From: Acheta domesticus
Lineage: Eukaryota; Arthropoda; Insecta; Orthoptera; Gryllidae
Assembly (NCBI GenBank): GCA_031308135.1
Contig: JAHLJT010000631.1
Coordinates: 229,831,318 to 229,895,317 of the forward strand
Direction: 5' to 3'
Length of the DNA stretch: 64,000 nucleotides
In this document: in pieces, positions 12,501-23,560 of the stretch
Layout of the letters: every line of letters begins with the position of its first letter
Numbering within the stretch: the first letter of the stretch is position 1
Program-made: the position numbers and the translations under genes
Notes under the pieces: model-generated
What the model saw: the letters and a program-made list of their open reading frames with translations, nothing else
Database searches by the model: none
Told to the model about the DNA's origin: nothing

Positions 12501-15500
12501 AGGTACTACTGTAAGGCTTTGACACTGACATCGTAAAAAATATTAAAGTACCATTTTATCTGTTCCGTCAAAAACATTATCTTCTGTTTTTCAGGAGGTA
12601 CGTATTCGTGATTGCTCATATTCAAACACTATAAAGCAGTGTTGTCAAGGTCGATGCCACGAGCGGGAGTCCGTGGCACGAGCGCCACGACGAAATCGCC
12701 CCTCCACGCAGTTCATTAACCCGCCACCAGACACAACGCCATCCCTATCGTAAACCGGCGGGGTTACTCTCAGTTCCCTTTCCCGACGCTAGTTGCGCAG
12801 AGAAGCTCGTGGCATGCCACGGTGCCATGACGCGTGCCACTGCCACCAGTAGAAGACCTTGACACCACTGCTATAAAGGCATGCAAAACCCGCTTCTGAG
12901 TATGACAATTCACAGGACAGGTAGCAGTATACCTCCTCGCTCAGACAGAGGCTAATCCTCGCCATAGTGGAGGAAGCTGTCGGGAGAGAGCGGGGGAGGT
13001 ACATTTAGAAGCTCTCGTAGACAGAAAACAGTGGAAGCGTCATAATGAAAAGGGTAATCCTGGCTTCACTGAGTGCCATCAAGACACGGAGTAGGCACAA
13101 ACAAGGATGGGTAAAATTACAAGTTCGATGCACGTTTGGGAAAGAGAGTTTTCGCACATGCTGGTTTAGCCATCCAGGCTAATACGCGTCTCCGGACATC
13201 CCTGTGAGGACATCTCACGAGCGAGCAGCTCCTGATTCTTTTCTGGTTATGTGTTCTTCGTTAGTTATCCATGAAGGTTAGTGCGTGCAACCCTGCTCCG
13301 GATACAGTCCTCTGCAGAATCGAAAACGCATGATTTCTTTATGTTTTTGATTCCAATTATCCTTTCGAAGTGTACGGATAATACAGCATTTATTCTGCTA
13401 CTCACTGTTCACAACCAACTTGTTTCGTAGTACTCTAATACCGAAAAGTAGCTTTTTCTTGCTTTTATACTGTAATAAATGACTCTCTAATATGCGTTTT
13501 GGTAATAATCCACGTTTCATAGGCCTTTGATTGCAAAAGTGAATTCCGGCAAAAATCTGTCTGAACAACGCTAGTGTCTAAATCGTACACAGGATTTTCT
13601 CCAAATTTGACAATTTTGATTGAATTTGAATGATTGGGTTATTTACTTAAAAAATCAACAACAGTTTTGAAATTTTCTCAAAGCTTCCAAATTTAATGTT
13701 CGAGTGTATCAAATTAAATTTATAAAAGTGGGCAGGTCCGATTTTCGTTCAAACTTTTTTGTCTCAAATGTAAAAGCTGGTAAAAATGTAATTTATACCA
13801 GTATTTGATTCTTGACTTCAGTAATGGTAAATTCAAAATTCATATCTCAGTGGGTTAAGTCTTCTGCAGACCTAATTATCCGGTTTCGCGACTCAGTTTT
13901 TCCAAATATTTTTGCGGGTTGAAAAAACTTTTGCGGGTTCAACTAGTAGTATAATATACATGAAAGTTACAAATCATACGAGAAAATATGCGCTGCTGTA
14001 GTATTCAAATCGATGAAAACGGGCGTTTGCAGAGTTTTCGAACCTGATGAGTTAAACTGATTGTGTCAAAATTTTGTTTAATTGATACTGAAATTTTGTG
14101 TTTCACAGGATCTGAAATTGAAGATCCACAAGAAAAACACATCTTGCGCTTCTTGACTTTAATCCATCAGCGCCTGGACTTGTTCTCAGTGTTAGGAATA
14201 TCCGAGATTGTGGACTGCGCGCTGATATTCGTTGAGAAACCGTACCGGAGGCAAGGTAAGACATAATGGGTTGACAGTGTATAAAAATCTGCTAGCTGAG
14301 AAGATAATTTACAAGCTGATTTAGCCAATATTTCTGATCAGTTGGAAAGAAGGACTATTTAGATAATAGAATGGATATTAAAATTAACTTACACAAATGT
14401 GAAAAATATTCTTTTTGAACAAAATTCATACAGTACATCTATTAATACTTAAGAAAAGACAACAGTGACGAATATCTACAACACTAATTAAGGTAATTTC
14501 ACAATTACAGCAATCTCTTTAAAACTATGTCTTACAATCTTTCACTTTATTTTATGTATATATTGTGTTCCTAGACGTTCGTAAAAGCTCATAGTATGTC
14601 AAATGATGTCGAAAACATGAGTACCGTTAAATGCATATTCTCCATAGTTTCCATGCATTCGCATCTTCAAGCATACGCAAAACGTTTCACTCATCGAATT
14701 TGAACTTCGTTTACGGGTTGATTCAGCTTATTGCAGCCAAAAGACGTCCTTCGCAAAATGGAATACGTTGCAGGATATACTGCAATAATGTTCTTTATAT
14801 TGTAAATGAATAATGGGATATTAGACTTACTTTCGGTGAACGTCACGTTCGGTTCATCGTAAGTCAGGAATATGTTCTGCGCTATCTCGCACGTGTTGCA
14901 CCGAGTAAAGTCTTAAAACATTGTGCCACATTAAGAATGACTGCAATGGGAACGTTTTGTATCAATTCACGACTGGTGTTATCGACGTTCAGAGGTCGGT
15001 GAAGGCGTATGGGAGGACTAGGAGGAGGTATTAAAATAAATATTTTCTGGTGCTCTGAGATTAGAGTACTTGGGTTTCTAAGGAAAATTGTTCACGGGAG
15101 AACAAGTGAATAAAGGTTACTGAGAGTTTCAAATTCGTAATCTTTGCAATCTTGTCGCAATCTTGTAGAAGAAAATGCGCGCGAATTATTTTTACATTGC
15201 GATTTAATTCACTTCTCCATCAGTTTCAGAATGCGGTCAACAGAGTCATTGATAAGATCAGCGTTAGAGACATTGCAAGTGTAATATCAAGAATTTTCTA
15301 TAAAACCAATTACGCTAATTTTATAAACCGTTTCGCTTATAATTTGTTTTAAATTCCATAATTTCACAATGCATCAAGGTAGAAATTGAATATTTTAATA
15401 CAGTTTTGTTCAAATTGGGTAGAAAGTAATCGAAGTAATATATTTAATTATATTAAACGATTAAAACATGAACTAATACTAAAATAAAAAGTAATAAATG

Positions 15501-16404
15501 TATTCGTTATAATAGTTCCAAGGCAAGAAGAAAATAATTTCTACAATCCATCTTCTGATGTCTAAAAGCCCCGACTCAGAGAAGCACACTGAATTGCCCT
15601 TCAGTAAAGAATATTTCCCTTTCCGATGTCGACACAATCACCTTACATTTTGAATTTCGAGTTTGAGTGTTGGGAAAGGTCACTAGATAAAGAAAACGGA
15701 AGTCGAAACTCGGGTCAAACAGTGAACTTCGTACATAACATTCGTCAGATTTTGACGCTCATTAAAGTGCTTTTTTGATATTAAAAAATACATTTCCCAA
15801 TCATTCACTTCAACTAAACTGCAAGTACTAATCTAAAATGGTTATACAAATATTGTGTGAAAGTCAAATACAAATACAATCTTTTTAATTTCAGATTACA
15901 AATATATTTGAAGTTTTATCATTCAAACTTTTATTCTGTGAAAACTATTGAGTTTTAGTTATGCTGCATATAAGGTTTTTACTTGCTTTTTGACAGAGAA
16001 CATATTGCAAGCTTTTACAAACTTTTAGAAACATACAGTAAATTTTTGTTAAAGTTAATCAAACAACTGAACAATGTTTTCGTTTATCAGGTCTGGCCTC
16101 ACGAATGGTGATGACTATCCTGAAGCAGGCATCTGAGAGAGGATTCCTGGCAGCTAAAATTGATTCGACCTCCTTGGCATCTTCCAAAGTCGCTGTCAAT
16201 GCATTCAGCGATATTTGCTCCGTGCCGTACACTCAGTATAAATCCGAAGGAGAAATTATTTTCGCTAACGCCACAGCTCCTGATGACGTCATCGTAGCGC
16301 GCGCTTGCCGATTGCAGAAAGAGAAGCCGTTTCATGTACTTTTGTCGGAATTCGAAGAAAACGAGGCACGCAAGAATTATTTAGTGCATTCCAAAAATAT
16401 TTAA
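9576..16404 (+). CDS. AANAT-like GNAT N-acetyltransferase, five-exon model
   Basis: Proposed enzyme: transfers acetyl from acetyl-CoA to an amine such as an arylalkylamine, as known for insect AANAT-like proteins (amine inactivation, cuticle sclerotisation, melatonin-type products). The true substrate is unknown. Exons: 9576-9590, 10578-10660, 11960-12198, 14109-14255, 16091-16404. All introns are GT/AG and phases match (0, 2, 1, 1), giving 798 nt and 265 residues, a normal length for the family. The N-terminal region has RFEEMIAKATPYFL (from residue 33). The acetyl-CoA motif R-R-Q-G-L-A (residues 159-164) spans the exon 4/5 junction. The C-terminal VPYTQYKSEGEIIF segment is typical of the insect family. 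No signal peptide or membrane segment is seen, so it is likely cytosolic. Exons 3-5 are firm; exons 1-2 rest on splice signals and phase only. A diverged tandem paralogue is also possible. Confidence 0.78.
10578..10660 (+). CDS. Acetyltransferase exon 2 (tentative)
   Basis: Bounded by TCTGCAG and GTAAGG; 83 nt, open in the phase that joins exon 1 and supplies the two bases needed by exon 3. It encodes VADVMLLEPVPPC, reasonable for the poorly conserved N-terminus of this family. One alternative frame gives DKRPYEVRF but ends in a stop at the donor. Confidence 0.5.
11150..11880 (+). pseudogene. Four decayed tandem copies of acetyltransferase exon 3
   Basis: Copies of exon 3 and its 3' flank lie at about 11251-11360, 11460-11570, 11600-11700 and 11823-11870. 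Each preserves an ATGATCGCC-like core and TATTTCC-like text. Translation in the matching frame gives, in order, DKATSYF with stops, MIAWAKALSFF followed by a stop, KMIARSLPYF (open), and RFEEIIARATPYS (open but truncated). Intron-side text (GCTACGTTGNTG-like and TTACAAATGC-like) is also repeated. Exon 3 at 11960 is the intact member. This points to local tandem duplication followed by decay. Confidence 0.75.
11960..12198 (+). CDS. Acetyltransferase exon 3
   Basis: Acceptor CTTGTGCAG and donor GTGAGT. It encodes FEEMIAKATPYFLGEEGLSR and, further on, LGVVALDSSGNIVGGHFACA, matching the early strands of the insect AANAT-like GNAT fold. It is markedly more GC-rich than the flanking introns. The intact frame contrasts with the decayed copies just upstream. 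Confidence 0.85.
12275..12484 (+). mobile_element. tRNA-derived SINE-like element in intron 3
   Basis: Starts with a tRNA-like head: A-box-like CTGGGGTAGCGATCAG, then a B-box-like GGTTCAGATCC about 45 nt later. An unrelated body of about 130 nt follows, containing TTCATCGTCATTCA. The head does not fold convincingly as a functional tRNA. Boundaries are approximate. Confidence 0.5.
12637..12870. mobile_element. hAT-type MITE with perfect 8-bp target duplication
   Basis: A 234-bp element starting CAGTGTTGTCAAGGTC and ending with the inverted GACCTTGACACCACTG. It is flanked by identical CTATAAAG copies (12629-12636 and 12871-12878). The CAGTG ends and 8-bp duplication are hallmarks of hAT elements. 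There is no transposase, so it must have been moved in trans. It lies in intron 3 of the acetyltransferase gene. Confidence 0.9.
12879..14108. other. Remainder of intron 3
   Basis: A+T-rich intronic sequence ending in the acceptor TTTCACAG. No further exon or element recognised. Confidence 0.6.
14109..14255 (+). CDS. Acetyltransferase exon 4
   Basis: Acceptor TTTCACAG and donor GTAAGA; phase 1 at both ends. It encodes ILRFLTLIHQRLDLFSVLGI, then VDCALIFVEKPYRRQ, the strand leading into the acetyl-CoA binding loop. The similarity to insect AANAT-like proteins (hydrophobic core, then V-x-x-x-Y-R) is clear. Confidence 0.88.
14256..16090. other. Intron 4
   Basis: A+T-rich intron with a GTAAGA donor and TTTATCAG acceptor. 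No embedded gene or classifiable element seen. Confidence 0.7.
16091..16404 (+). CDS. Acetyltransferase terminal exon
   Basis: Begins with the G-L-A of the acetyl-CoA motif, then RMVMTILKQASERGFLAAKI, a helix-strand pair of the GNAT fold, and later VPYTQYKSEGEIIFANATAP before a charged tail and TAA at 16402-16404. This C-terminal pattern is usual in insect AANAT-like proteins. Confidence 0.9.
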
Positions 16405-16570
16405 AGGCAATATAGTGAATTCATCCGAACATTTCGCTATTCGTAAAACATTATTTAAACACTGAAATTAGGCTCCTACTGGAACCCGATTTCGAATGTT
16501 TCTGACAACCCATGCTCAGAGAGTGTGCGGCGTGTTCGAGTGTGCATGTATGTGTGCGACGTGTGCAAGT

Positions 16571-16598
16571 GAGTGTGTGTGTCTGTGTGTGTGTGTGT
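16571..16598. repeat. (GT)n microsatellite
   Basis: A GT-rich run with one interruption. If the polyadenylation site below is used, it lies in the acetyltransferase 3' UTR. Confidence 0.85.
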
Positions 16599-16805
16599 AT
16601 TTACATCATTAATATGTTATATAACGTCCAATTTTATAAATTGCAATTCATTTGTCAATTGCCTCATTTTGTAAATTGCAAGATAAAAAAGTGTATTCTT
16701 TAAGGGACACGAAACCGCTGCGTAATGGTCAACTTTGATTCTGTAGTGGTAGTGTAGTGCAGTAGTACAAGTAGTACACAGATTTGAGAAGTAATTAAAA
16801 TTAGT

Positions 16806-16811
16806 AATAAA
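16806..16811 (+). promoter_or_regulatory. Candidate polyadenylation signal
   Basis: AATAAA about 400 nt after the acetyltransferase stop codon. It is the first canonical hexamer I noticed downstream; use is unproven. Confidence 0.35.
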
Positions 16812-16819
16812 ATGTGTAA

Positions 16820-19390
16820 AGAACTTTTAAAAACTCGTTTGCTGAGTTGGCAATGAACCTATGCAGTCGTACTCGAAAGTTCCCGTTTTACAGCACTTAA
16901 GTGTTGACGAATAATTAATATACGAGACAACATGCCTCCATGCGCCAACGATCTCTTCCCCCAGTAGCTTTCGATTTTGAAAATGGCAGCCATGATTCCA
17001 CACAGAATTTCTTTTATTTTTTTTACTCTCGAATACTTTGTTGCGGGCCCTGCTTGAAATCTGCACCACACTGACCCACCTCCTACGCGTCTTCAGAGAA
17101 CTGGCCGATACCATCGGCCAAATACCAATCAAACGAGTTCACAATCAGAAGTGTAATTTCTTACGCATAAACACAAAAAGCGTCACAATTAACGAAGTAA
17201 CCAATAGGCCGACTCATAGAAAATTGCATAAAATACTCTAATAAAGTGATCCTGTTACCTCTATTTTTACAATCCCTAAATCTACATAAATATGAAATAA
17301 AATAATTATTGTGCGAGAATCTTATATAATGCTGCCTAAAGTGGGGATTTTAACATACATCACGTTTTGAGATCTCCTGATACCAAAAAATATTTTTTCT
17401 CCAACGTCCGACCGTATAAATGTCGAGTACATTTTTTGGAAAATAGTTTTGAGCAATTTTTAGTGCATTATGGGAAATTTTAAGAACATTTTCTCAAACA
17501 ATGCTACAATTTTTATCTTTAAATTTAGTCCGGATAGAGGCACTGAATAGTATGACATGAACACCTTTCTGATTTTTCAAAAAAAACAAAACAAAAAAAA
17601 TGTTTTTTAAAATATCTTTCAGGTCTTATAATATTCACATTTCAAGCATTTTTATAACTTATTGCATGTGTGAATACAAATGGTACAAGTGGTACAAATG
17701 GTTACTGAAGCTGTTTCTCGAAAATTCAAAAGTTTTCTTTGAAAACGAGCTCAAAATTCTACATTTTCAGTAACGCTCAAACATCATTTACTCGAAAACA
17801 GCTGGGAATTTTGTAAAGAAAATTTGTGTTTAGAAGCAGTTTTACTTTTCTTGTGTCATATTTTAATTTAGGGGACCAGAAAATACGGAATTAGGGTATC
17901 GTAGAATAGAGAAAATGTAAAAAATGGATGTGTTTTTTGATAACACATTTCCTCAATGTACTAAATATTACTTGAAAGTAAACTAAAACATTATATTAAT
18001 TGATACAATAGTGCAAGAATCGACATGGGGCCAAGGGAAACCATGGACAAATATGTAAAGGTACAGGGCCGGAATAGGCCGTGCGATATTTGAGGAGCGT
18101 GAAGGTGCTCTTCACTGTGAATGTTCCCAGAGGAGAGGAAGGTACCGCGAGAGCCCTTGCTAGAACTTTAACGGGCGATAGATTGCAGCTGGGAAGAGAA
18201 TGGGACGAAACCGAAAAGCTAGCCCCGTCTGAAGAGAATAGGAAACTAACTAGTACGAGGAAGTTTGCGCCATTCTGTAGCACCATTAGTTTAGTACTTG
18301 TTCTATGATTTAGGGTGGCTGATAAAATATTTCAGGAATCCTTGCATTATATTTACTGCAACATGAAAACCGCAGAATTTCGACGCTCAGTCTAATAGAC
18401 ATTTGGAAGAGAGTCTACGCTGGAAGAGAGACCTGGCAATAACATACATCAAACGCTGAAGCATCACCACTTGAAACACGAGAGAGGAGGTCAGCCGGAA
18501 GTGGAACAGTCAATCGAACGCAGGCAGCCGATACGCAAATAGCGTGCTCGGTAGGCGAGTCGCCGCTTGAAGGTATGTGGTTCAGAGGGACGTTCCTCCA
18601 AGCTCAACAAGGACAGACATAAATCATTAATTGACCTTTCTAAGCAATGATACAAGTAAGGTCAGGAGACAAATCTTCGTAGGATCACGAGAGTCATAGC
18701 CTCCCCCTCACCGGAAATTAAGAATTGGAAGTTTTGAAACACAATTTATTCAAGTGTTTTGGTTATTTCTAATTCTAATTAAATCAATACCAAATAAAAA
18801 TTCTAGTTATGTTACATTCTTCAAAAACAGGTATCAAATAATACGCATTTTGAATCTGAGTCCTAAATAGAAATTCACGTCCAATGTAAAATACACTCGC
18901 ACAAACCATCTGGTCTACAACGAATATCAAATACGTCCGGTCTTTTTTTTTGTTGTGGTTCTTTTTTTAATTTAAACATAGGGAGGAACAAGAACACATT
19001 GAAACAAACAGCAACCCAGCGTCTTCAACTATTTCTTTTCATGAGACCACTGAGCAACATTTTGTGAACGGCAGTCGCGCAGACAGTAAACATGGACTAT
19101 AGTCTCTCCTGCAAGCCCAGCTGCGTCCTTCGCCAGCCGTTTCCACGAATGCGGAGCGCCGCTAGCGGGCCAGACACAAGCGAGTTGGGCTTACGAGCCT
19201 AGCGCACGCCGGTTGGAAATCCGTCGCCATCGTAACGTGCTTCCATGCAGCAGGTGACAGCAGCGACAGACAAGCAGCAGACAGCAGAGACGCTAATGGA
19301 CAGCACGAGCTAATGGACACTCTCCGTTGCGTGTGCGTTGCGGGGCGGCGTCTTTAAGAGCCCTATAAACGAATAAGCCGCATTCTAGAG
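16820..19390. other. Intergenic sequence without a recognised gene
   Basis: Open frames of about 100 codons occur on both strands at 16827-17132 and 17996-18308, but none resembles a known family. 19070-19380 is a moderately GC-rich stretch with a CCCTATAAACG motif near 19360. I assign no function. Confidence 0.5.
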
Positions 19391-19397
19391 TCTAGCA

Positions 19398-19914
19398 CCG
19401 ACTTAGGTGGCTCAGGGCACCAAGTGATGTCACTGTAATGCCCCTGCTCTGAAGGTTCTAGTGCTTGAGCTAGACGGTGGCAGGATTTTTCGACCTTGGA
19501 TTGATAAGTATGTCGAGTTCAGTCACCGTCTGGAGGAGAATTCTAGCGGCCGGTTGCTCTGATGGGTAGTTTTCTGTGGTTTCTCCGATCAACACAAGAT
19601 GAATGCCGGAGAAGTATCCTAACAAACGGGCCAAGGACCGTCCTCGATCTTTCCTTCCTCTTCCTTTCCCTTTCCCCTTACACACTCACACTTACATGCA
19701 CTTCACTACCGCACATATCGGGAGACCGGTCGGGATCTTAGAGCTGGAGTGGTGCCCCGCTTGTGGGTGATACTTGGGGAAATCCCCGCTAGCCGACCGG
19801 TAAGTCGGCGCGGGATCTCGCCATACAACGGGGGAAGAATACCGCTACCTACCGCGATAAAAAAAACATGCAGTTTATGTGCCGGAAATCACTAATCAAT
19901 GAATCAATCAATCG
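19398..19914 (+). mobile_element. tRNA-headed SINE, copy 2 (nearly full length)
   Basis: Plus-strand copy. It starts GGTGGCTCAGGGCACC (A-box region), has a degraded B box, then the shared body (GGAGAATTCTAGCGGCCGG, GGTTTCTCCGATCAACAC, GGAGACCGGTCGGGA). The tail is ATCAATGAATCAATCAATC. Confidence 0.85.
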
Positions 19915-20029
19915 AGAGCCTGGTTTATGCCGGTTATAAATCTGTCGCCCTCACATTTACAACCGGCGCGAAATACGTTCCTTCAACGAGGCTACCCATG
20001 GGTGCGTAACCTTAGACCCCAGAAACCGC

Positions 20030-20212
20030 TGTGCGCATGCGCGCGACTCGCAAAAGTCAAAAGGAAACTTGCGCATTGGGTCTTAGGGAGCGGCAGTCGA
20101 CTGCGGGCGGTCGAAAGCGGCGGGCGAAGCATGGCGCGTCGCCAGACGCTTCGCCCCTGCCATCTCTCCCTCCCCCCCTCCCGCCCATCCTCTTGCAGCA
20201 GGCACTCGACGT
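20030..20212. other. GC-rich island
   Basis: CpG-rich block ending where the ATCGATGTTT element begins. Frames through it are open on both strands without family resemblance. Confidence 0.5.
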
Positions 20213-20768
20213 TAGGGCGCGATATCGATTTCAAGGTTTTCAAAACATCCATGTTTCTTTAAAAATATCGATGTTTTAAACTTCAATGTATAGAAACCGA
20301 TGTTTTTTTAACCTTTTTTTTTTTACATTCCCAATGTTCTGTACGTGGATGAAATATGTCCATAATCACAATTTTGTAAAAGTTAAAATAAGAAACAAGA
20401 ACTGATGGTACCAATATCTATTTGTGTTCGATCGAAACGAAAGCAGTTTGTTCTATCTTCATCGAGCGGACTACCATCCCTTGCTTGAGATGATCCTGAT
20501 GGCCTGGTATTTCCTGAATTTCGCACATGAAGAGACGTATAACTTCGTTTTCAGTTAAATTTTAATTATAAATTAATAAGCAATTGCCATCGTCAAATTA
20601 AATTTTGTTGTGCATGAATTTAATGTTAGAGGTTATTAATCCAACTTTAAAACATCGATGTTCAAAAATATCGATGGTTTTTGGTCGATGTATTATTAAT
20701 ATCGATGTTTGATTTTGAACATCGATGTTTGGCAATATCGATGCTTTCTTGACTATGTCGCATCACTA
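20213..20768. mobile_element. hAT-like non-autonomous element with ATCGATGTTT subterminal repeats
   Basis: Many direct and inverted copies of ATCGATGTTT cluster near both ends (20225-20305 and 20650-20750). The ends TAGGGCGCGAT and the inverted ATGCGACATAG-side TAGTGATGCGA are similar. Flanking octamers CTCGACGT and CTCGGGAT match at 5 of 8 positions, a possible decayed target duplication. There is no transposase frame. Subterminal motif arrays are known transposase-binding regions in hAT elements; the assignment is inference. Confidence 0.5.
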
Positions 20769-20779
20769 CTCGGGATGCA

Positions 20780-21410
20780 CAGCACCTCTGCGCGCTCTCG
20801 TGCACATTCTGGGACGCGGTAGGTCGTTCACAGGGAGACCGGGAATTACAATCCCCAGTGTCCACCTTCACCCAGGTCTCTGTTACAGCACATGAAGGAT
20901 TCTCACTCGAAAGAGCCGGACAGGCCTGTCACATAATTCAGGAGTAAAAGACAAGACTTTAAAGTATTTCTACATAAATCGAGTTTACAGTCAGTTTAAC
21001 TTCAACTTTCATTGAAACTATAAAAACTAATATACAGCTTTATTCGTAAAAGTAAAATTAAGATGTATTGTCATTCATGTGTTTCTACATAATTTACATA
21101 ATTCTTAACCAAGTCCTTGTGCTACTGATGATTTCTTTACGGAAAATTCAAAATCCCCTACTCACATTCCAAGCTCTTAGAATCCTTCACCTTTAAATGA
21201 AGTTTCTCCGTCCGCGACTTTTCAAAAGGAAGTTCGATTGGTGTCGCATGCATTCTTGAGTAAGTCTGATATGACAACTTTAATCTTGCTTTAGGAATAA
21301 ATGAGCTGAAATATGTATGTTCAACAGATTTTTATTAATTATCCTAATAGGCGTTTACTGATTAAAATGTATGAATTCTTACTAAGCTGCTGTTATTATT
21401 TGGTGAATGA
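20780..21410. other. Nothing recognised
   Basis: A+T-rich sequence with no gene, repeat or element I can support. Confidence 0.5.
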
Positions 21411-21414
21411 AGTT

Positions 21415-21712
21415 CTTACAAAAATGACATTTTCATCAGTTTCAATATTAGCAGAAAGGAATAAAAAAAGAGGAAGGCCTTATATTTCTTTAAAAAAAAT
21501 AGAAAATAGTTCCGTGCACTGGCTAGTAGAGAAATATAATTCACACCACTCCACGACCAAATTTCTTACAAAAAAATCGGACATTTTCCAATCAGTTTCA
21601 ATATTAGCAGTCAAAGATAAAGAGTGAAGCCTTATATTTCTTTAAAAAAATAGAATAGTTTCGTGCACTGGCTAGTAGAGAAATATAATTCACACCATCC
21701 ACGACCAAAATC
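21415..21712 (+). repeat. Tandem duplication of a ~150-bp unit
   Basis: Two head-to-tail copies (21415-21564 and 21565-about 21712) share CTTACAAAAA, ATCAGTTTCAATATTAGCAG, GCCTTATATTTCTTTAAAAA and GTGCACTGGCTAGTAGAGAA. Small indels separate the copies. Confidence 0.9.
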
Positions 21713-22361
21713 TGAAATGTAAACGTTCAGTAAAAACAATCATTTTCGGATCATGGCAGAAAAGAACAAGAGTTCGGAGCGTGTATGAAGTACTGCTGCA
21801 GTCGGACAATCACACAAAAGGTCGTCCGTGGTCAATTAACGTGAATCTTGTCTATCCTCACTTTTTCAGAATTAGAGTAATGAACTTTTCCGAGATTATG
21901 ATGGGTGGCTCTTCTCCAAAAACGTACGAAATTCACTGGTTTAATTGTTGTAATCTTCATTGTTACAAATTGTAGATCATTTGCCAGCGGAATGTTTAAC
22001 AATTATAGTCAGATGGAATCATCCTCATGAACAAACCCATACTTCGTTAATGTAATGTCGGACCAGTGCATACATTCCACGTTTTTATTATCATTGTTTT
22101 AAAAATGAAATAGATCCTCAAACCCCACTTTAAACAGCCAGGCCCTGAATTATGTTTACATGATAAAGACCTAGTACTGACCACAGGTAATATTGTTAAT
22201 CAATTATTAACAAACAAAGCCTATAGCCTTGACATTACATTGCATAGAACATATATTACACAATAATTAATCATTATTATAATAAAGATAATAATTATAT
22301 AATAATTATTTTGTTACTTAGTAAGAAGTATTTTATCCAAAAATATTGCACGATTAGTTGC

Positions 22362-22517
22362 TACTTGGCTGGCCGAGAGCTGCCGCGCCCAAGGCACAGG
22401 TGCTGCCATTCTGTGATCTTCCTCAGGGCTTACCTGTCGCTATTCTCCCTGAGGAAGGTCGCCGAAACATTGGCATCCGTGCCTTAGACGCGGAGTCTCC
22501 CGGACAGCCAAAAAGCT
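22362..22517. mobile_element. Foldback MITE with hammerhead-like boxes, copy 1
   Basis: A 156-bp long-palindrome element: the left arm TTGGCTGGCCGAGAG pairs with the right arm CTCCCGGACAGCCAA, and homology continues inward to TTCCTCAGGG/CCCTGAGGAA. The right half contains CTGAGGA (22449-22455) and GAAAC (22464-22468) separated by a short GG-TCG-CC stem. A related copy lies at 44982-45126. Confidence 0.75.
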
Positions 22518-22529
22518 ACTGACTCCCGC

Positions 22530-23085
22530 CGCGGAAGCCCACGCTCTCATTGTACGATTAGCTTTCGTGCGCATTGTGGTTTCTGACAGCAGGTATTAAT
22601 TTTGAAGCTGTTGAAATAGAAATATACTTACATCCATTTCTTTAACTAATTACAAATAAATAATTACGCTTTAATCAAAAGTGAAATACTTAAGTGAACT
22701 GTAAGAAAATTACATATCTTAAAGAGAAAAAAATATTGTTCGCAATACCAATGTTCATGCTTTGTCGAGGTAGATTACACACACGATCTTTAGTGTTTGG
22801 CACCGTTGCTCAAGGAACAAGGTCGTCAGGGCAGTATGTTAGGCACTTCAACCGCCACAGCGCACCTTAATTGAAGTAGGTGTTACACACCGCCGCGACA
22901 CCTACGCCGTTAAGAGCGGAGACCCCCACAGGAGGGAGTGAACAATTAGCGGATAGTGGTAGACATCGCTGGCAGGGCAATCAAAACCAAATAAGCGCAA
23001 AAGGCAAACGAGAAGACAAGTGAAAACAGGAGATACGGGTGCAGGTAGCCAGCGAGGATTGTAGACACCCGTCGAACACGAAACG
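22530..23085. other. Intergenic, no gene seen
   Basis: A+T-rich up to about 22840, then rising GC towards the adjoining island. Nothing classifiable. Confidence 0.5.
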
Positions 23086-23430
23086 GGCCAATGTGGACGC
23101 AGTGGCACTCACGCAAACGAACGGGGCGCCCAAAAAAAGCAGGCCGAAGAATCGGAGAAGTGGTTCAAACGAGCGCGAGAGGAGCCGTGGCCAGCGGGCG
23201 GCGTGTGCGTGGGAGGGTGCGTCAGAGAGGGACGGGGGGGGGGTGGGTGCGCGCCACAAGCGGCCTTTGTTCGGCGCGCGGTGGCGTCCCGCAGCGCAGC
23301 CCGCCGCGTCCCATTATCTCGGCCGCGGGATCAATTAGCGTCCGGCGCACCGCGCGCCTGTTCGCGGCCGCCGCCGCCGCCGCAGCCACGCACAGTGGGC
23401 CCGAACCACGCGAACAGAGGGCACACGCTC
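23086..23430. other. CpG-rich island
   Basis: Very CpG-dense, with a G run near 23235 and GCCGCC repeats near 23370. It contains GGATCAATTAGCGTCCGG, a homeodomain-type ATTA core within GC-rich text. Possible promoter or enhancer. Confidence 0.5.
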
Positions 23431-23560
23431 TTTAACTTAAAAAAAAATGCAACATCCACAACGAAAAGTGTATTTTTCCATGGGGTTTTCAAGCATTTTT
23501 TATGCTCATTTTTTGCGTTGTAAATCTGAATGGTTAACATTCTTCTTTTACATCAGGTTT

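Noticed and set aside
16827..17132. 101-codon minus-strand frame as a gene
   Set aside because: Overlapping frames are open on both strands, there is no family resemblance and no splice context.
17996..18308. Opposing 75- and 96-codon frames as exons
   Set aside because: Neither peptide resembles a known family and both strands are open.
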